The position numbers and the translations under genes were made by a program. Shown piece by piece: positions 1 through 11,725 of a stretch of DNA of 64,000 nucleotides. This DNA comes from Orbilia blumenaviensis (Eukaryota > Ascomycota > Orbiliomycetes > Orbiliales > Orbiliaceae): the NCBI GenBank assembly GCA_036872755.1, contig JAVHNS010000001.1, positions 868,001 through 932,000 on the forward strand, in the 5' to 3' direction. The notes beneath the pieces were generated by a model. It did not search any database, was not told the origin of the DNA, and saw only the letters and a program-made list of their open reading frames with translations. Within the stretch, counting starts at the first letter, position 1. Each line of letters opens with the position of its first letter.

Positions 1-529
1 CCAACCACCAAATAAGCAATTCAGAATGAATCATTTCTTGGCTATTTGCACTCAATTGCAACATTACCAACAATTTCTACCGAACGAACCATCTGCGCAA
101 AACCTCGTTCGAATTTTGTTGCAATTGGAATTCATCTTTTATAAAAAGGACTCCACATCATCCCGTTCTCCGGAATATATGATAAGCATTTTTTCCTGTC
201 CTTACTAAGCTCTAATTGAAAAAAAAAAAACAATAAATTCACAGCCCTACCAGGCGAACTTTTTCTACTTAATCTTTCCTCTAAGGTTTTGGATCTAAAC
301 TTCGCGGATTTTCTGGATTCAGCCGGTTTCCTGATTTGTTATATACCAAAATACCACAAAGTCAACGCACTAGCTCACTTCAATTGGTATTTATTACCCC
401 CTGCCTAAACTTTACAGCTTTACTGAGCTACTGCCCAATATTGGCAAACCCCTACCCAATACAATACCATCCTTTCCCAAGAACAAAAACTAACCCATCA
501 TTATAAGAAACCTCAATAAAGAAACGAAG
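1..529. other. 5' flank of the ABC-F gene
   Basis: This stretch lies upstream of the ABC-F start codon. It is AT-rich with a short A-run near 220. A 60-codon frame at 26-208 has no recognisable content. I see no gene here; it is most likely promoter and 5' leader. Confidence 0.5.
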
Positions 530-2825
530 ATGCCCCGCCAAACCCTCCACCCCAAATCCAAAACCGGAGGCACGGGCGGCAACGCCTCACACCTATACGT
601 CCCAGCCGACGGCATCGTGGTCACAGCCCAACAATCGCGCTTCCACGTAGATGCCGATCTATCAGCTTCCAGTCTTGAAATCGACATCAAAGACCTCTCT
701 GTATCTGTCCAAAACCGTGATCTTTTGCAACACGCGCATTTGAGACTGTTGGAAGGGAGGCATTATGTGCTTGTTGGCAGGAATGGGACTGGTTTGTCCC
801 CCCCCTCTTTTTGGATATATAGGTATATATAGCAGTGCTGGAGACTGACGCTAGGTTTTTATATATATCTAATATAAAAAAGGGAAATCAACCCTCCTAA
901 AATGCATCTCTGACCAACGTATCCCCGGCCTACCACTAAACATCCGCACCCTCCTCCTCTCCCAAACCAGCCAATCAAAGTCCCTTACCACCCCAACAAC
1001 AACCACCCTCGAATACGTTCTCCGTTCCGACCAAAAGCGAGAACTGGCATTATCCGACTCCTCGCTTTTACAAAAGGCGTTGGATGATACTAATAACCCC
1101 CTGGAGATCGTAAGGGTTTATAGAAAGCTGAGACATGAGCGTCTTTCCAGGGAATTCGAACGCGCAAAGCTTATCGCTGAGAGGAGGTCTGGTGCCAGAG
1201 GGTGGGATGCTAGGAAGGTGTTGAATAAGATGGAGGATGAGATGCTTGCGTCTGAATTATCGGTTACGGAAATAACACCTTCACTTTCTGCTACAACGAT
1301 GGAAGAAGAAACGAGACTGGCGGTGGAAATGCTGAATGATCTGCAGATGTACCTCGACTCTACGGCCGCATCACAGACTAGCATAAACGCTAGGAAGATA
1401 CTTCTCGGTCTTAGATTTACAGATGAAAAGATCGATGGACCGTTTTTATCACTTTCCGGCGGTTGGCAGACGAGGGCGTTACTTGCTGCCGCGTTATTTC
1501 AAAAGACTGATGTGTTGATGTTGGACGAGCCGACGAATTATTTGGATCTACCATCGATTATTTGGTTAGAAGGGTATCTGGAATCGATGGAAGAAACGAC
1601 GTTGGTGGTGGTTACGCATGATCGGACTTTTGCGGATAAGGTTGGGACGGATTTAATCGTTCTTAGGGAGCAGAAGTTGGAGGTTTTCGAGGGAACGCAG
1701 ACGGCGTGGGAGGTTGAGAAGTGGAAACAGATAAGACGTATGACTACGATGAAGGAAGCGCAGGATAAGAAGGTTGCGCATATGCAGCAGACGGTTAAGA
1801 ATAATACCGCTGCTGCTAAAAGGAGTGGGGACGATAAGAAGTTGAAACAGGCGGCTTCGAGGAAGAAGAAATTGGAGGAGAGGACGGGGATGGAAGTTGG
1901 TTTGAAAGGTGGAAGGTTTAAGCTCAATAGAGATCTTGCAGGGTATCACCTTAGTAATCGAGCGGAGATTGAAATCCCGACGATGGATAAGACGGCTGTG
2001 GTGAAGTTTCCGCTGGAGCCGCCTGATTTGAGGTTTCCGGGATCTCTAGTCGCATTGGAGAACGTGGCGTTCAGGTATCCAAATGCGAGGGCGGATCAAG
2101 TCACTGGGATAAATCTAACCATTCACCCCGGTGGAAGAGTGGGATTATGCGGACTAAACGGATCCGGAAAATCAACGATCGTAAAACTATGCATCGGAGA
2201 GTTGAAACCAAGGCTGGGGACTGTGACCACCCACTCAAGGTTAAAAGTCGCCTACTTTTCCCAGCATATTGTCGAGGAACTCGAGGCTATATCAACCGCA
2301 AATCCGGAACTCACCGCACTATCACATCTACAATCCACAGCACCGGAACTAACAGAACAAGAAGCCAGAACCGTCCTAGCCGGCCTAGGTTTACAAGGCA
2401 AAATCACAAGCGATACTTCACTAGGAAGTCTAAGCGGTGGTCAAAGAAGCAGAGTAGCTATGGCATGTTTGCTATATTCACCCCCTCACCTCCTCATTCT
2501 CGACGAAGTTACTACCCATTTGGATAGCGACACCATCGTGAGTCTAGTAGATACTCTTAAGGAGTTCAAAGGCGCGGTTTTGGTAGTTACCCACGACCGA
2601 TTTTTTATGAGATGTGTGGTTGAAGGAGAGAGTGCGCATGAAGACGAAGACGAAAGCGATGACGATGAAGACTTTGAAGACAGTGGAAAAGGAACATATA
2701 AAGCCCCCAAGGGGACAGTTTACAGAGTCAGCAAGGGAAACATGAAAGTAATGGAACGAGGGATGGGACAGTACGAGGAAATAGCGGAAAGAAGCAGCAA
2801 AAAGCTCATGGAAGGTATTTCATAG
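530..2825 (+). CDS. ABC-F family ATPase (soluble twin-ATPase, GCN20/ARB1-like)
   Basis: Two exons, 530-791 and 883-2825, give 734 residues. The 91-nt intron interrupts the first Walker A codons: exon 1 ends in the middle of GRNGTGK (K89) and exon 2 restores it. Domain 1 has Walker A at 83-91, signature LSGGWQTR at about 278-285 and Walker B LMLDEPTNYLD near 299-309. A lysine-rich linker follows. Domain 2 has GLNGSGKST near 510, LSGGQRSR near 604 and a Walker B variant LLILDEVTTHLD near 628. There are no membrane segments. Two ABC modules without TM domains define ABC-F proteins, which act on ribosomes in translation or ribosome biogenesis. Length fits GCN20-type fungal members (about 750 aa), but the exact orthologue is not settled. 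The acidic insert near the C-terminus (about residues 672-690) is unusual for the ATPase core. Confidence 0.88.
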
Positions 2826-3172
2826 TTAATGAAATGCATTAACTTGTTTTTTCTTTTATTTTCTTTGTCTAAGTTAATATTATTAACTGTTGTTCAGTTG
2901 ACCGATACATCAACTTCAAGTCTAGTGCTAACTAGACTAACTTTTGTCTATATAAATATTGATGTGACAATATACACGGTCAAAACTTATGACCGAAAAA
3001 TCCATGACTTCATGAATAAACTCCCACCCATAAACTCCCATATGTATAGGTAGATAGCCCGGAAAATGCAGTCTCGCACTAGCGAGGCTTGAAAAGGCCC
3101 AAAAGATGCATATAGTCTCGAAAATCCGAGGCTGGTTATAGTCGTAGAAAAAGGTTTAGAAATAGCAGAGAT
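2826..3172. other. Convergent 3' intergenic region
   Basis: This is the shared downstream region of the ABC-F gene (+) and the MYG1-like gene (-). It is AT-rich and holds no supportable gene. Confidence 0.5.
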
Positions 3173-4482
3173 TTACTCCGCAACAGCCCTCTTCGCCATC
3201 TCCAAAGCGCCTTCATACGTCTTGTTACCGCCAATGAACCCACTAGCATGGACGAAAACGCATCCAGCAATACCAGTAAGGTCACTCAAATCCTCATCTC
3301 GAACACCCCTCCATTTCTCTGGAAGCCCCTTTCTATTCTCAAAGCTGTCCTTGCTGATCGAAACAGCCTGGATTCTCCATCCTTTTCCGTCGCTGTACAA
3401 AGCATACAAAGTCTCGCCTTTGATACCCTCCTCTTCCTCAACGCTGAACAAGTGCTCCTTCCATGGGCAAGAGATACCCAAGTTAACGATCTTACCAGAT
3501 GGATCGATCTCAAATCTCTTCTTTACGGCATCGACAACAATCTCCCTAGCTGGCAACCAGGCCTTGGAGTAGTAATCGAGCTTGTCGACAAAGACGTCTC
3601 CCATGAGCTTAGACGCCTTCTCGAACTGTGAGTTACTGATCTCATCGGTAATAGTCTCGTTCCATCTGGGGTTCAACCCTGCAACCATGGATGGTAGGGT
3701 AATCCCTTTCTCGGAGAACGCAGGAGAACCGGCTGAAGTTGGAAAAGCCGAGATACCGTTATCATTGGCATCAATAGCCTCAATGAACTCCGTGTAAAGC
3801 TTCTGATACAAAATCTCAACACGGCGATCAGTGACCTCGATTCCGGTTTTCAGGGAAATAATCTCTTTGCCGAAGTATTTGTAGATCAAGCCGGCAGATG
3901 AGAGCCTAGTAACGTGTTTTTCAGAGAAGGTTTCGGTGAAGGTGCGTTGGTGGTGGTCAAAGTGTTTGGTATGGTCGCAGACACCGGTGACGTCAACGAT
4001 AATGTCGCAAGCTTCAAGCGTTGGTGGGTCACGGGAACGGACTACGGGGGAGTCTTTGTAGGTTGGGGTGAGACGAAGAAGGTAAACTGCGAGTGCTTCA
4101 TCGGCCTATAGATAGGTTACGAAAATGTGTAAGTGGGATGAGGGGTTGAATAGCGGGGGTATCTGCAAGTGCAGAATCGTACATGGAAAGCACCACTATA
4201 CAGCGATTAGTAAATCAAATAACGTAGGTGACTATGGAAGGGGACGTACTTGTGAGTGCCGATAGTCTTCTGCTCAATCTTGAGCTTCTTAGCTGGATTG
4301 GCAAGCTGGTCGGCGGCTGACTTCGCGGTTTCCATGGTGGATTGGTATCGACGCTGTAGCAGGTAGTTTGGAGAACCCTTGAAGGTAACAACGTGTCGTT
4401 GAATGAGTCTCAGACTGACGATATCGGCGATGGATGGAGTTCTCAAAAGTATTCGCGTTATTGTGAAAAGACGGGTGGTCAT
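3173..4482 (-). CDS. MYG1: MYG1-family (UPF0160) protein, mitochondrial/nuclear nuclease
   Basis: Three exons on the minus strand, 4482-4250, 4195-4183 and 4105-3173, give 392 residues. The middle exon is only 13 nt, and it is required: the junctions rebuild the family's N-terminal metal-site motif as GTHNGAFHADEAL. Further family blocks are visible: VRSRDP, DVTGVCD, the FDHHQ histidine motif and SSAGLIYKYFGKEI. MYG1 proteins belong to a DHH-like hydrolase family and human MYG1 is a 3'-5' RNA exonuclease of nucleus and mitochondria. The chosen ATG at 4482 adds an arginine-rich, acid-poor leader of about 49 residues that looks like a mitochondrial presequence. A second ATG at 4335 (METAKSAAD) could start a cytosolic or nuclear form. 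That dual-start idea is inference. Confidence 0.9.
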
Positions 4483-4869
4483 GAAGGGGTCTAAGTTTCG
4501 TGGATGGATTTCAGGAAATCTGGGGAAAGGTTGAACAAGGAAAGGTCGAAGCCAATTAAAACAGGTCCAAATCAAAGCTGCACAACGCACAAAATACCAC
4601 AAACTGACGCTTTTCAGCATTAATTGGGTTTGGCCATCAGACTGGACATGGATCACGATTATAGAATTGAAAGAGCACAGTATCATTCTCCTCAAAGCTT
4701 AGATTGATATCATATGAAAAAGACCAAGACTCCGTTAAAAAAAAGAAAGAAAAAACGTAAATAACATTAGAAAAGACAGACGCTTATTACGATTACTGCT
4801 TGGAAGAAAACGTGATAGAAAAAACACCGGGACCGGCCCCCCTAAACCCATACTACGCCTTTGGAAACC
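4483..4869. other. Intergenic, promoter side of the MYG1-like gene
   Basis: This gap lies between two minus-strand genes. It should contain the 3' end of the DUF7053 gene's neighbourhood and the promoter of the MYG1-like gene. The upstream frame stays open to 4695 but the leader-like ATG at 4482 is preferred. Nothing else is seen. Confidence 0.4.
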
Positions 4870-6217
4870 TTACATCATCTCGTAGGTGTTCGCTCTGACT
4901 GGTTGTGGATACGCTTCTAGTAGTTTACTATTCCTCGGTTCTTCCTCGTTCTTCCCTGCCGCATCCTTATCCTTATCCTTGCTGTCATTATCTTTCTTTT
5001 TATCATCTTTAACCTCAACTTTCTTCTTTTCGTCAGTTGGCATTATGATGTCCGAACTAGCTATCTCCACTGCCTGAGTAGTGGGCTGGTACCACCCAGT
5101 CTGTGGGTTCCAGACTGGTGTGCCGCTCTTCATGGTCTGTTCGTACTCAAATCCCATTTGTGAGTGCATAGCCGCGTTGTTTGGTGGTATGGCTGGAGGG
5201 TATTGATAACCACCATATGGTTGCTGATACCCAGGCGGTGCAAGCTGTCCCTGTGGACCAGGCTGTGTGCCGTAACTCGACCACGACTGCTGAGACTGAT
5301 AAGATGCGCGAGGATCCTGAGAAGCATAGACGCTCATCCTCGGATCTGACATTCTTGGATCCGAACTTGCGATGGAAGGTGGGTATTTTCCATGCGATGC
5401 TGTCGGTGAAGATGCTTCGTACGAATAGTGTGGGTTATGCGGGTGTGCCATGTAAGCTGGATGAGTGGGCATTCCCATCGGGTCTACTGGTCCTCCTATT
5501 TTTGGAGTTGAGGCTTGTCCTGGTGTCAGAGCGGGATTACCCATGGGGAATTGTTCCGAAAGAGCTTGGTCCAGTTCTTTACGTTCAGCTTTGGCCATGA
5601 GTCTGTCTACAAGAACGGAATGTGCCTTTTTCAGGGTCTTTTTGACGAACGAGGATAGGATGAAGTTGCATCTTAGATCGACGTCTTCGCGGATGTAGAG
5701 GCCTTCTTTGGGGACTGTGATTCCGAGTTCTAGTGGTTCTTTTGGTTCGCCTGTTAAGGAAAAGATGATAGTTTTGTTAGTACAGTTTTTTTTTTTCCCA
5801 AGACACAGTGACGTATCAACAAAAACAGCAATTGTCCTAAAAGTAGATGTATAGGTACATACCAGGCAAGGAACCCCTCAAACTCCACAAACTACGAATG
5901 TCCACCCCAGCCGGTGCTCTACAATGCGTTTGCACTCCATTCGGCAAATCGTTGAAACAGGCCGTGTAGGAAACATTTCCACTGGCGATTCCACCGGGAA
6001 GATAATGAACTTTGTCGGTTAATGAGTACCAAATACAGGCCGCTTCGTCGGCTGAAGCATTCTCGGGCGCTTTTATCGGGTGACGTTCGATGACTAGCGG
6101 GTTGAGATCTATCATAGACTGGTGGTCGTGGAAGAAGTCGATGACTGTTTTCCGGGAGAGGGTGGACGGGAGGGGGGTTACTGTCGTGAAGACATTGCGT
6201 TTTGACATGTATGACAT
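4870..6217 (-). CDS. DUF7053-domain protein
   Basis: Two exons, 6217-5863 and 5750-4870, give 411 residues; the 112-nt intron falls inside a Gly codon (SLPG/EPKEP). The first 190 residues match the fungal DUF7053 layout that I recall: FTTVTPLP, IDLNPLVIERH, CIWYSLTDK, YLPGGIASG, DLPNGVQTHC, APAGVDIRSLW and REDVDLRCN. The C-terminal half is low complexity, rich in P, Q, Y, S and G, with two copies of DPRMS. It ends in a charged K/D/E stretch. Function is unknown. There is no signal peptide or TM segment, so an intracellular protein is likely. The start could also be the second ATG at 6208. Confidence 0.78.
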
Positions 6218-7894
6218 TTTGGCGGCTCAAATTAAGGTTCTCGTTAATGTTACGAGACCTCGCGATCGATCGATTTCGACAAGACACGATTTGAAAGTGA
6301 AGTACTAAGTAGGTATGTACTAGGTATGTGCGTGAAGCCCTGATATGTTTCCCTTATCCTTTGCTTTAAGGTTTAAATGTATAAAAATGATAAAAGAAAC
6401 AAAATAAAGAAAATAAGTTTCAACAGGAGAGAGAAGAATGCGTCAGAGTGAGAGAACCCGCTGGGTAATAAATGGAGCGCGGCGATTGCAAAGCAAAAAA
6501 AAAAAACCACAAGGTTCTTAGGCTGGGATCGGTCAGGGCTGAAAAAATGACGGGGACTGACTGTCAGCAACGGTAATAAAATGCTAAGTTAAGTGCCAGG
6601 GAATGGAATCGAATTGGGGGGAGGGATGGACAGGTGCCCGAAATTGACATGGATGACGACAAAGACGAAAGCTTTTTTATAAGAAGCGACGGCGCTAACT
6701 ACCTGGGAACTCAGAAAAAACAAAATGGAGCTTTTTGAATTTGTCTACGGAGTATGGACCAGTTGTGCTAACTAGCCCGAATGCATGAGGTATACACCTA
6801 CTTTAAGTACTCAACCCGTTCATGAGTCTACTCGATGGCTTGCTTGAAGAAAGGAATGGAGGGGTGATGGTGATGGTGATGGTGGTGAGAAGGGAGAAAC
6901 GGAAGAAACGATCTGACCTGCCTAAAAACACACTCATCCATGGCCTGGACACACCTCTTTTTCTTTGGGACCAACTCATCGACCGAATCGTTTCAGATTA
7001 TGTTGGCAGGGAGCTTGTGAAATTTCGAAAATAGGTAATTGAGAATCAATTAACGGATTATCTCATCAAGGCGCTTCCATTTTGCACAGGCATGCCTGGG
7101 GTCGTGGCCATGGCATTTAGCATTGGCCTTCGCATGTGCCTTGGCTGCACTGTGGCTGGGAGAGAAAACATTTGACCTCCACGATGTCGATGTCATCATT
7201 TGGATTCTCACTTCTAGGTCTCAGAAGCTAGCTTGTGAGCTTGCCATGTTCCTTTGGCGAAAGGAGTTAGCTGTCCGACACGGAACAGGTTTAGAAGCGC
7301 CTTAATCCCAACACGGATATAAGTATGTCAAAAAGCCTTACTATAATAGTAGTAGTAAGGCATACCATTCGTTCGTACGCAACTCGAACACATGGATGGT
7401 CTGTGTAGCGGGCATTACTCGCGACGCGACTCAAATCCCAGCCTGGAAACATACATACATACATATCGGTATGGGAGGTCTTGTTTGTGTGTGTAAAGTG
7501 TCGCAGTTTATCCCAACCCTGCAGCCCTGCCGTTATCTGACAGGATCCAAAATAGCAGCCCGCTCGAGGCCAAGACCCGGGGCTGAGGGTCCAACTGTTT
7601 CAATTCAACGGAATTTTGAGGAGACTGGGCTATAATATATTAGTATTATGATTTTTCGAGCCGCCTGCGTATGCGGGCACTTTTGAGGTGCATGCCTGTA
7701 ATATATGGGTTTCGTGGGCGTGAAAGCTGCAGCAACTGGCGCAAGGTCCTCCTCTTCGTATTCGTCTTTCGTCCGAGCCTGGCTGGCTGGCTGGCCACGG
7801 AGTTACCTGGTTACTGCGAGTGTTCCAAGCGATATCAAAAAGCTTTGAAGATTAGGGTTACCGTGATCAGATGATTTCGTGACCTGCTTAGGTA

Positions 7895-7926
7895 GTCAGT
7901 CATTCAGTCAGTCAGTCAGTCAGTCA
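7895..7926. repeat. Tandem TCAG/CAGT tetranucleotide repeat
   Basis: About eight units of the tetranucleotide AGTC occur here with one interruption. The repeat directly precedes the TAGGTAGGTACCTACCTA palindrome in the intergenic region. Confidence 0.85.
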
Positions 7927-7931
7927 TTAAC

Positions 7932-7949
7932 TAGGTAGGTACCTACCTA
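7932..7949. repeat. Perfect 18-bp palindrome of TACCTA units
   Basis: TAGGTAGGT followed by its exact complement ACCTACCTA. Related half-sites follow at once (AAGGTAGGTGCCTAGGTA). It could be a binding site for a dimeric protein or a simple repeat; the function is not known. Confidence 0.8.
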
Positions 7950-8902
7950 AGGTAGGTGCCTAGGTAATGTCGAGTATTCTGTAGTTCTGGGACCCTGAGC
8001 CAATAGTCTGTCCCCCATCTCCAAGGCGTGATATACAGATCCGTAGATAAAACACGCTTCCTCGGGACCCGTCGACCCTGCCGAGATGATTGAAAATGGC
8101 AGTCGGGATCAATCTTTTCTGGAGGGTTTCCCTCTACTGAATGAGGGTTGACCTACATAAGGGCTTTTCCAGTTAGTAATCACCAAAGCATCGTGTCTAT
8201 ATCATATCACCAGTCAAGTCATCCATTCGAACCCTCGAACCATTATTGCTCCCTGATACGCTGTACAATCTCGATATCCGATCCAATTGGCTGGCTCTCT
8301 TATCTATAGAGCTTTAAGAATAATATACAGTTCTCAGACTGCATTTCAAAGTATCAACTCTCCTGGTAAGCTCCTCCAATTATACATACATACATCCAAT
8401 TCTAAGGGATTTGGGTTCAAAGTTGGTTAGCTGAGTTTGGTCGGGCTTAAAAAGTCAAACAGCTGAATCCTTGCCAGCTGCTGGCCTGGCCTGTGCTGGG
8501 CAGCCGGCAAGCTAAAAACCAAAACGCAATCGCAGTTGCATTCGCAGTTTCCCTTCACCTCCGAATCGCGATCTCGCGTTTGCCCCATCCAAGCTCCATC
8601 GTCAATACCTACGACTACCTATTTACCAACGGTAGCTTACCCAAGTCCCACTCTTCTACAATCCATATTCAGCTCTTCATATTGTATACCGAAGGGCTGG
8701 GAGGGATCTGCTTTTACTACCTGTCGCGTGTTTCCCATTGCCTCGCCGTAGATTGGACATATCAGCTAATATTTTGGATGCTGCTCGTAAGCTAGCTAGT
8801 TACTGCAGACAGAGCGTCATCGCATCTGCCCCGCGAATTTTCATCCGACCTAATAATATCGCCGAGTCGTCGTTGTAGTCCCACAGGGAGAATACCGTCA
8901 AG

Positions 8903-10286
8903 ATGAACGCACCCGATAGGTTCGTCTTCGCTCTCCCGTCCATATCCAAGCCGAGGTGGTGGCAGGGTTTCTCCAGGGTTAGAATGGTGCAGAATCAACC
9001 GTTTCTTTGTTAGCGGAAGGGGGCATTTCAGCTTTATATAGGGGGGCTAGGGAAGCTCTGCAGCTTCAAGCTATCTACTAGTAGCTTTGATAATAGGCAT
9101 GGGAGACACGTCGTTGCCTCGACCAAGCAGGGTCTTTTGGGATGGTGACGGGATGATGTGGTATGGTGATGATGATGGTGATGATGGTGATGATGGTGAT
9201 GATGGTGATGATGGTGGTGATGGTGATGGTGATGGTGATGGCGATGGGGATGGGATGCCGTCTACTAAAAGCCTTGCTGCGCTCAGCAAAAGCTGTAAGA
9301 TACGGGGCCACCACCCATCGCCATGTATCTCGTCGACCTCTAGGTCTTTCCCTCACTATGGCTTCTGTGGAACTATAAAATGCAGTTCCACCATCACCAG
9401 GCTCATCAACCATCCCATCTACATCTACACAGACGCACCCCCCCTTTGCAAAGATCACAAAACCATCATCTACGCATCCTCATCCTGCTCTCGCTATCAA
9501 ATATTAACTGTTCCCAAGCTTCCAATCACTTGATATTCTCCCTTTTCACCCTACTACACTCTATTCCAGACATGTCTACTCCACCGCATTCACACTCTGA
9601 GGTCAATTCGACCGAACAATCCTCCCGTTCTCCCATGGTCAACTGTCCTCCCTTCCTCTGCTCTAAAGAAGGTGCTGTTTCTGCTTGCAAAGCCGGAGGA
9701 GGCTCCACCATTCGCGCCCAACCATGGAGAAACCGCCCACATGGGTTTCAAGACTTCGCTTTAGGTACTGATGTCGATGATAGATTCGAGCTTTTCATTA
9801 TGGGGGATGGTGAGGAGAAGTAAGTGTTCTTATCCAATCTTTTATTCCCAAATAGTAGGATTTGGTACTAACAGAGTTCTATAGGGTCACCGCTGTTGAC
9901 GAGACTCGTATGTTTTTTCCCTCTCTAACATTTATTAGCAGCGTAAGTGGTATTTAGTATCTATACAATTACTAACACGGAAGTCATACACAGGTGTTCC
10001 AAACTGTGTCACGTTCACATTCAACAAGGAGGACCACACCCTTGGGAACCTTCTTCGCTCCCAGCTCCTCAAGGACCCAAAGGTTCTTTTCGCCGGGTAC
10101 AAGATTCCCCACCCTCTGTTCCCATCCTTCGAGCTTCGTGTTCAAACCACGGACGAGACAACCCCTCGGGCCGCCGTTATCAAGGCCTCCCAGGAACTCA
10201 TTAAAGATCTCACGATCTTTAGGAACAACTTCACTCGCGAGTGGGAGTTGAAGAAGATGATCGACCCAGGCAAGGAGGCCAACTAG
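8903..10286 (+). CDS. RPB11: DNA-directed RNA polymerase II subunit RPB11
   Basis: Four exons, 8903-8919, 9784-9819, 9885-9907 and 9994-10286, give 122 residues, the normal RPB11 length (yeast 120). The first 17-nt exon encodes the canonical start MNAPDR, and the join into FELFIMGDGEEK is exact. It is followed by the family blocks FTFNKEDHTLGNLLRSQLL, VLFAGYKIPHPLFPSFELR and VQTTDETTPRAA. RPB11 pairs with RPB3 in the assembly platform of Pol II in the nucleus. The first intron would be 864 nt, far longer than the others, and contains the GATGATGGT repeat; its 3' end has TACTGAT 14 nt before the acceptor. An alternative ATG at 9572 in the same frame would give a 187-residue form with an unrelated N-terminus; I think this less likely. 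Confidence 0.9.
9161..9257. repeat. GATGATGGT / GATGGT minisatellite inside RPB11 intron 1
   Basis: The stretch is a near-pure tandem run of GATGATGGT grading into GATGGT units. It opens long frames in all three phases of both strands, which explains several spurious frames here. Confidence 0.9.
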
Positions 10287-11725
10287 GGTCGATATCTCTT
10301 TTTTTTTGGCATCTTGGTCTTTCTTCCTTTTTCGTATATATAGGATGCCGTTATGTTTTTTTTTAGGTATTTGTTTATAGTGCAGGAGTCGTCACTCGTG
10401 ACGACGAGAGCCTTACTATAAGGCTTTTCTTTCTGTTTTATTCTTATGATAGAAAACCGCAAAAAGATATGCTACTCTATCTTAAGAATTCCTGCCACAC
10501 ATATCATTGCCAATTTTCCCGCCTGCATACTCATCTTGATCCTGGCTTTTTTTTTTTTTTTTTTTTCTTTCTTTCTTTTTGTTTAGCATAATGTATCATA
10601 CTGGGAATGGGCGTTCATAGAACGAAAAATTTTGATATTCCGCTTTTTTATCACCTTTGCTGGTAGTCCAGTATTATGGCATTCCTTATAGGAGATAGTA
10701 TACTACCACGAGCTTGTTTTCCAAACATAAAAGACCGGGACGTGCCCTCTAGAGCCGTATATGCAATATAGAGCCGGACTCCGGTATTATATTTCTGACA
10801 ATTGACTACGCCGGAAACCTGGTCTCGAGACATATGTCGACAATTATAACACCAGTTCGGCCATTCCATTTTCAGTTCCATCTCCAGCATTGAAAAGAAA
10901 AAAATGCACAAGTGATTGAAAAAAAGAGGAGAATATCCACACTCCCTATCGTATAAATTTCCCTTGTCCCCCCCCCCCCAAGAACGTTCTGTACAGATAT
11001 GAACAAGCGAAGAAACGAAAAAAGATGTTATCGGTAATATAAACATAAGAAGAGTAGAAGAAAATAAGTATGTATATATATACCCCCTGTGCACAATTGT
11101 GTCCTCCCTCCTCTTTCATCGTCATTTCCCTTCCTTCCTTCCTTCCTTCCTTCAGATTCGGCAAGCAAATACGGTGATAACAGTGGTTCGTGCAAAAACA
11201 AAAACAAGTCCCAAGAAACAGTAACATGCAGTAACAGCCATAGAAGGTAACAAATAGAGATAAATAAATAGGATATGATCGTAAGGTAGTAGTAGTGGTG
11301 TCTATAATACAGTTATATAAGTGGTGGTGAGGAGTGAGTTTCTGTGGAGGGAGATTTGGTGAAGTGTGGAGACGGGTTAGAATGGTGGTGAAGTAAAGAA
11401 AGGTTGCCCTGCGTGAAATTTCTTTGGTGATGGTGGCGATCCGTTTGTGTATATATACCATCCCATCCTCTAATAGTAAAGATGGAAAGGAAGGATTGTC
11501 GAAAATCGAAGAGTGAGAAGAAGAAGAACGAAAAAGGAAAAGCAACGGTGAACTCCCCATAATCGGCTACAGTTGCTTCCAACCTAACCACCCCCCCGCC
11601 GGCTCTCTTATAAGACTTCATCAACAATAAATAAGCCAACTGACCCCCCAAATATCACCCTTCCCCGCCCCCACCTCCAAGAAATTCAAAAATCAAAAGC
11701 TTTCTTTGTTTGTTTGAATTTCTTT
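10287..11725. other. Convergent intergenic region, RPB11 / PAM17
   Basis: This 1.4 kb stretch lies between the 3' ends of two genes. It contains a T20 run at 10547-10566 and a TTCC tandem at about 11126-11153. A 204-codon minus-strand frame (10946-11560) has biased, repeat-driven composition and no domain, so I do not call it. I see no gene. Confidence 0.45.
11126..11153. repeat. TTCC tetranucleotide repeat
   Basis: About six consecutive CTTC/TTCC units in a non-coding convergent region. Confidence 0.8.

Larger units (their letters stand above)
6218..8902. other. Long divergent intergenic region
   Basis: This 2.7 kb region separates the DUF7053 gene (-) from RPB11 (+). Short frames occur (6822-7034, 7123-7305, 8493-8795) but none shows a domain or joins across plausible introns. 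It holds a TCAG tandem repeat, an 18-bp palindrome and copies of a TACCTA-type motif near 6305-6325 and 7931-7965. I take it as two promoters plus spacer. Confidence 0.45.

Noticed and set aside
9078..9458. Long overlapping frames on both strands near 9.1-9.5 kb
   Set aside because: They arise from the GATGATGGT array, which is open in all frames, and lie inside the inferred RPB11 intron.
9572..9783. ATG at 9572 as the RPB11 start
   Set aside because: It gives an N-terminus unlike any RPB11 and a 187-residue protein, whereas the exon at 8903 restores the family's MNAPDR start and normal length. Kept only as an alternative.
10946..11560. 204-codon minus-strand frame downstream of PAM17
   Set aside because: Composition is driven by simple repeats (TTCC, TAG/GTG runs), with no domain and no conserved-looking block; it lies where two 3' ends converge.
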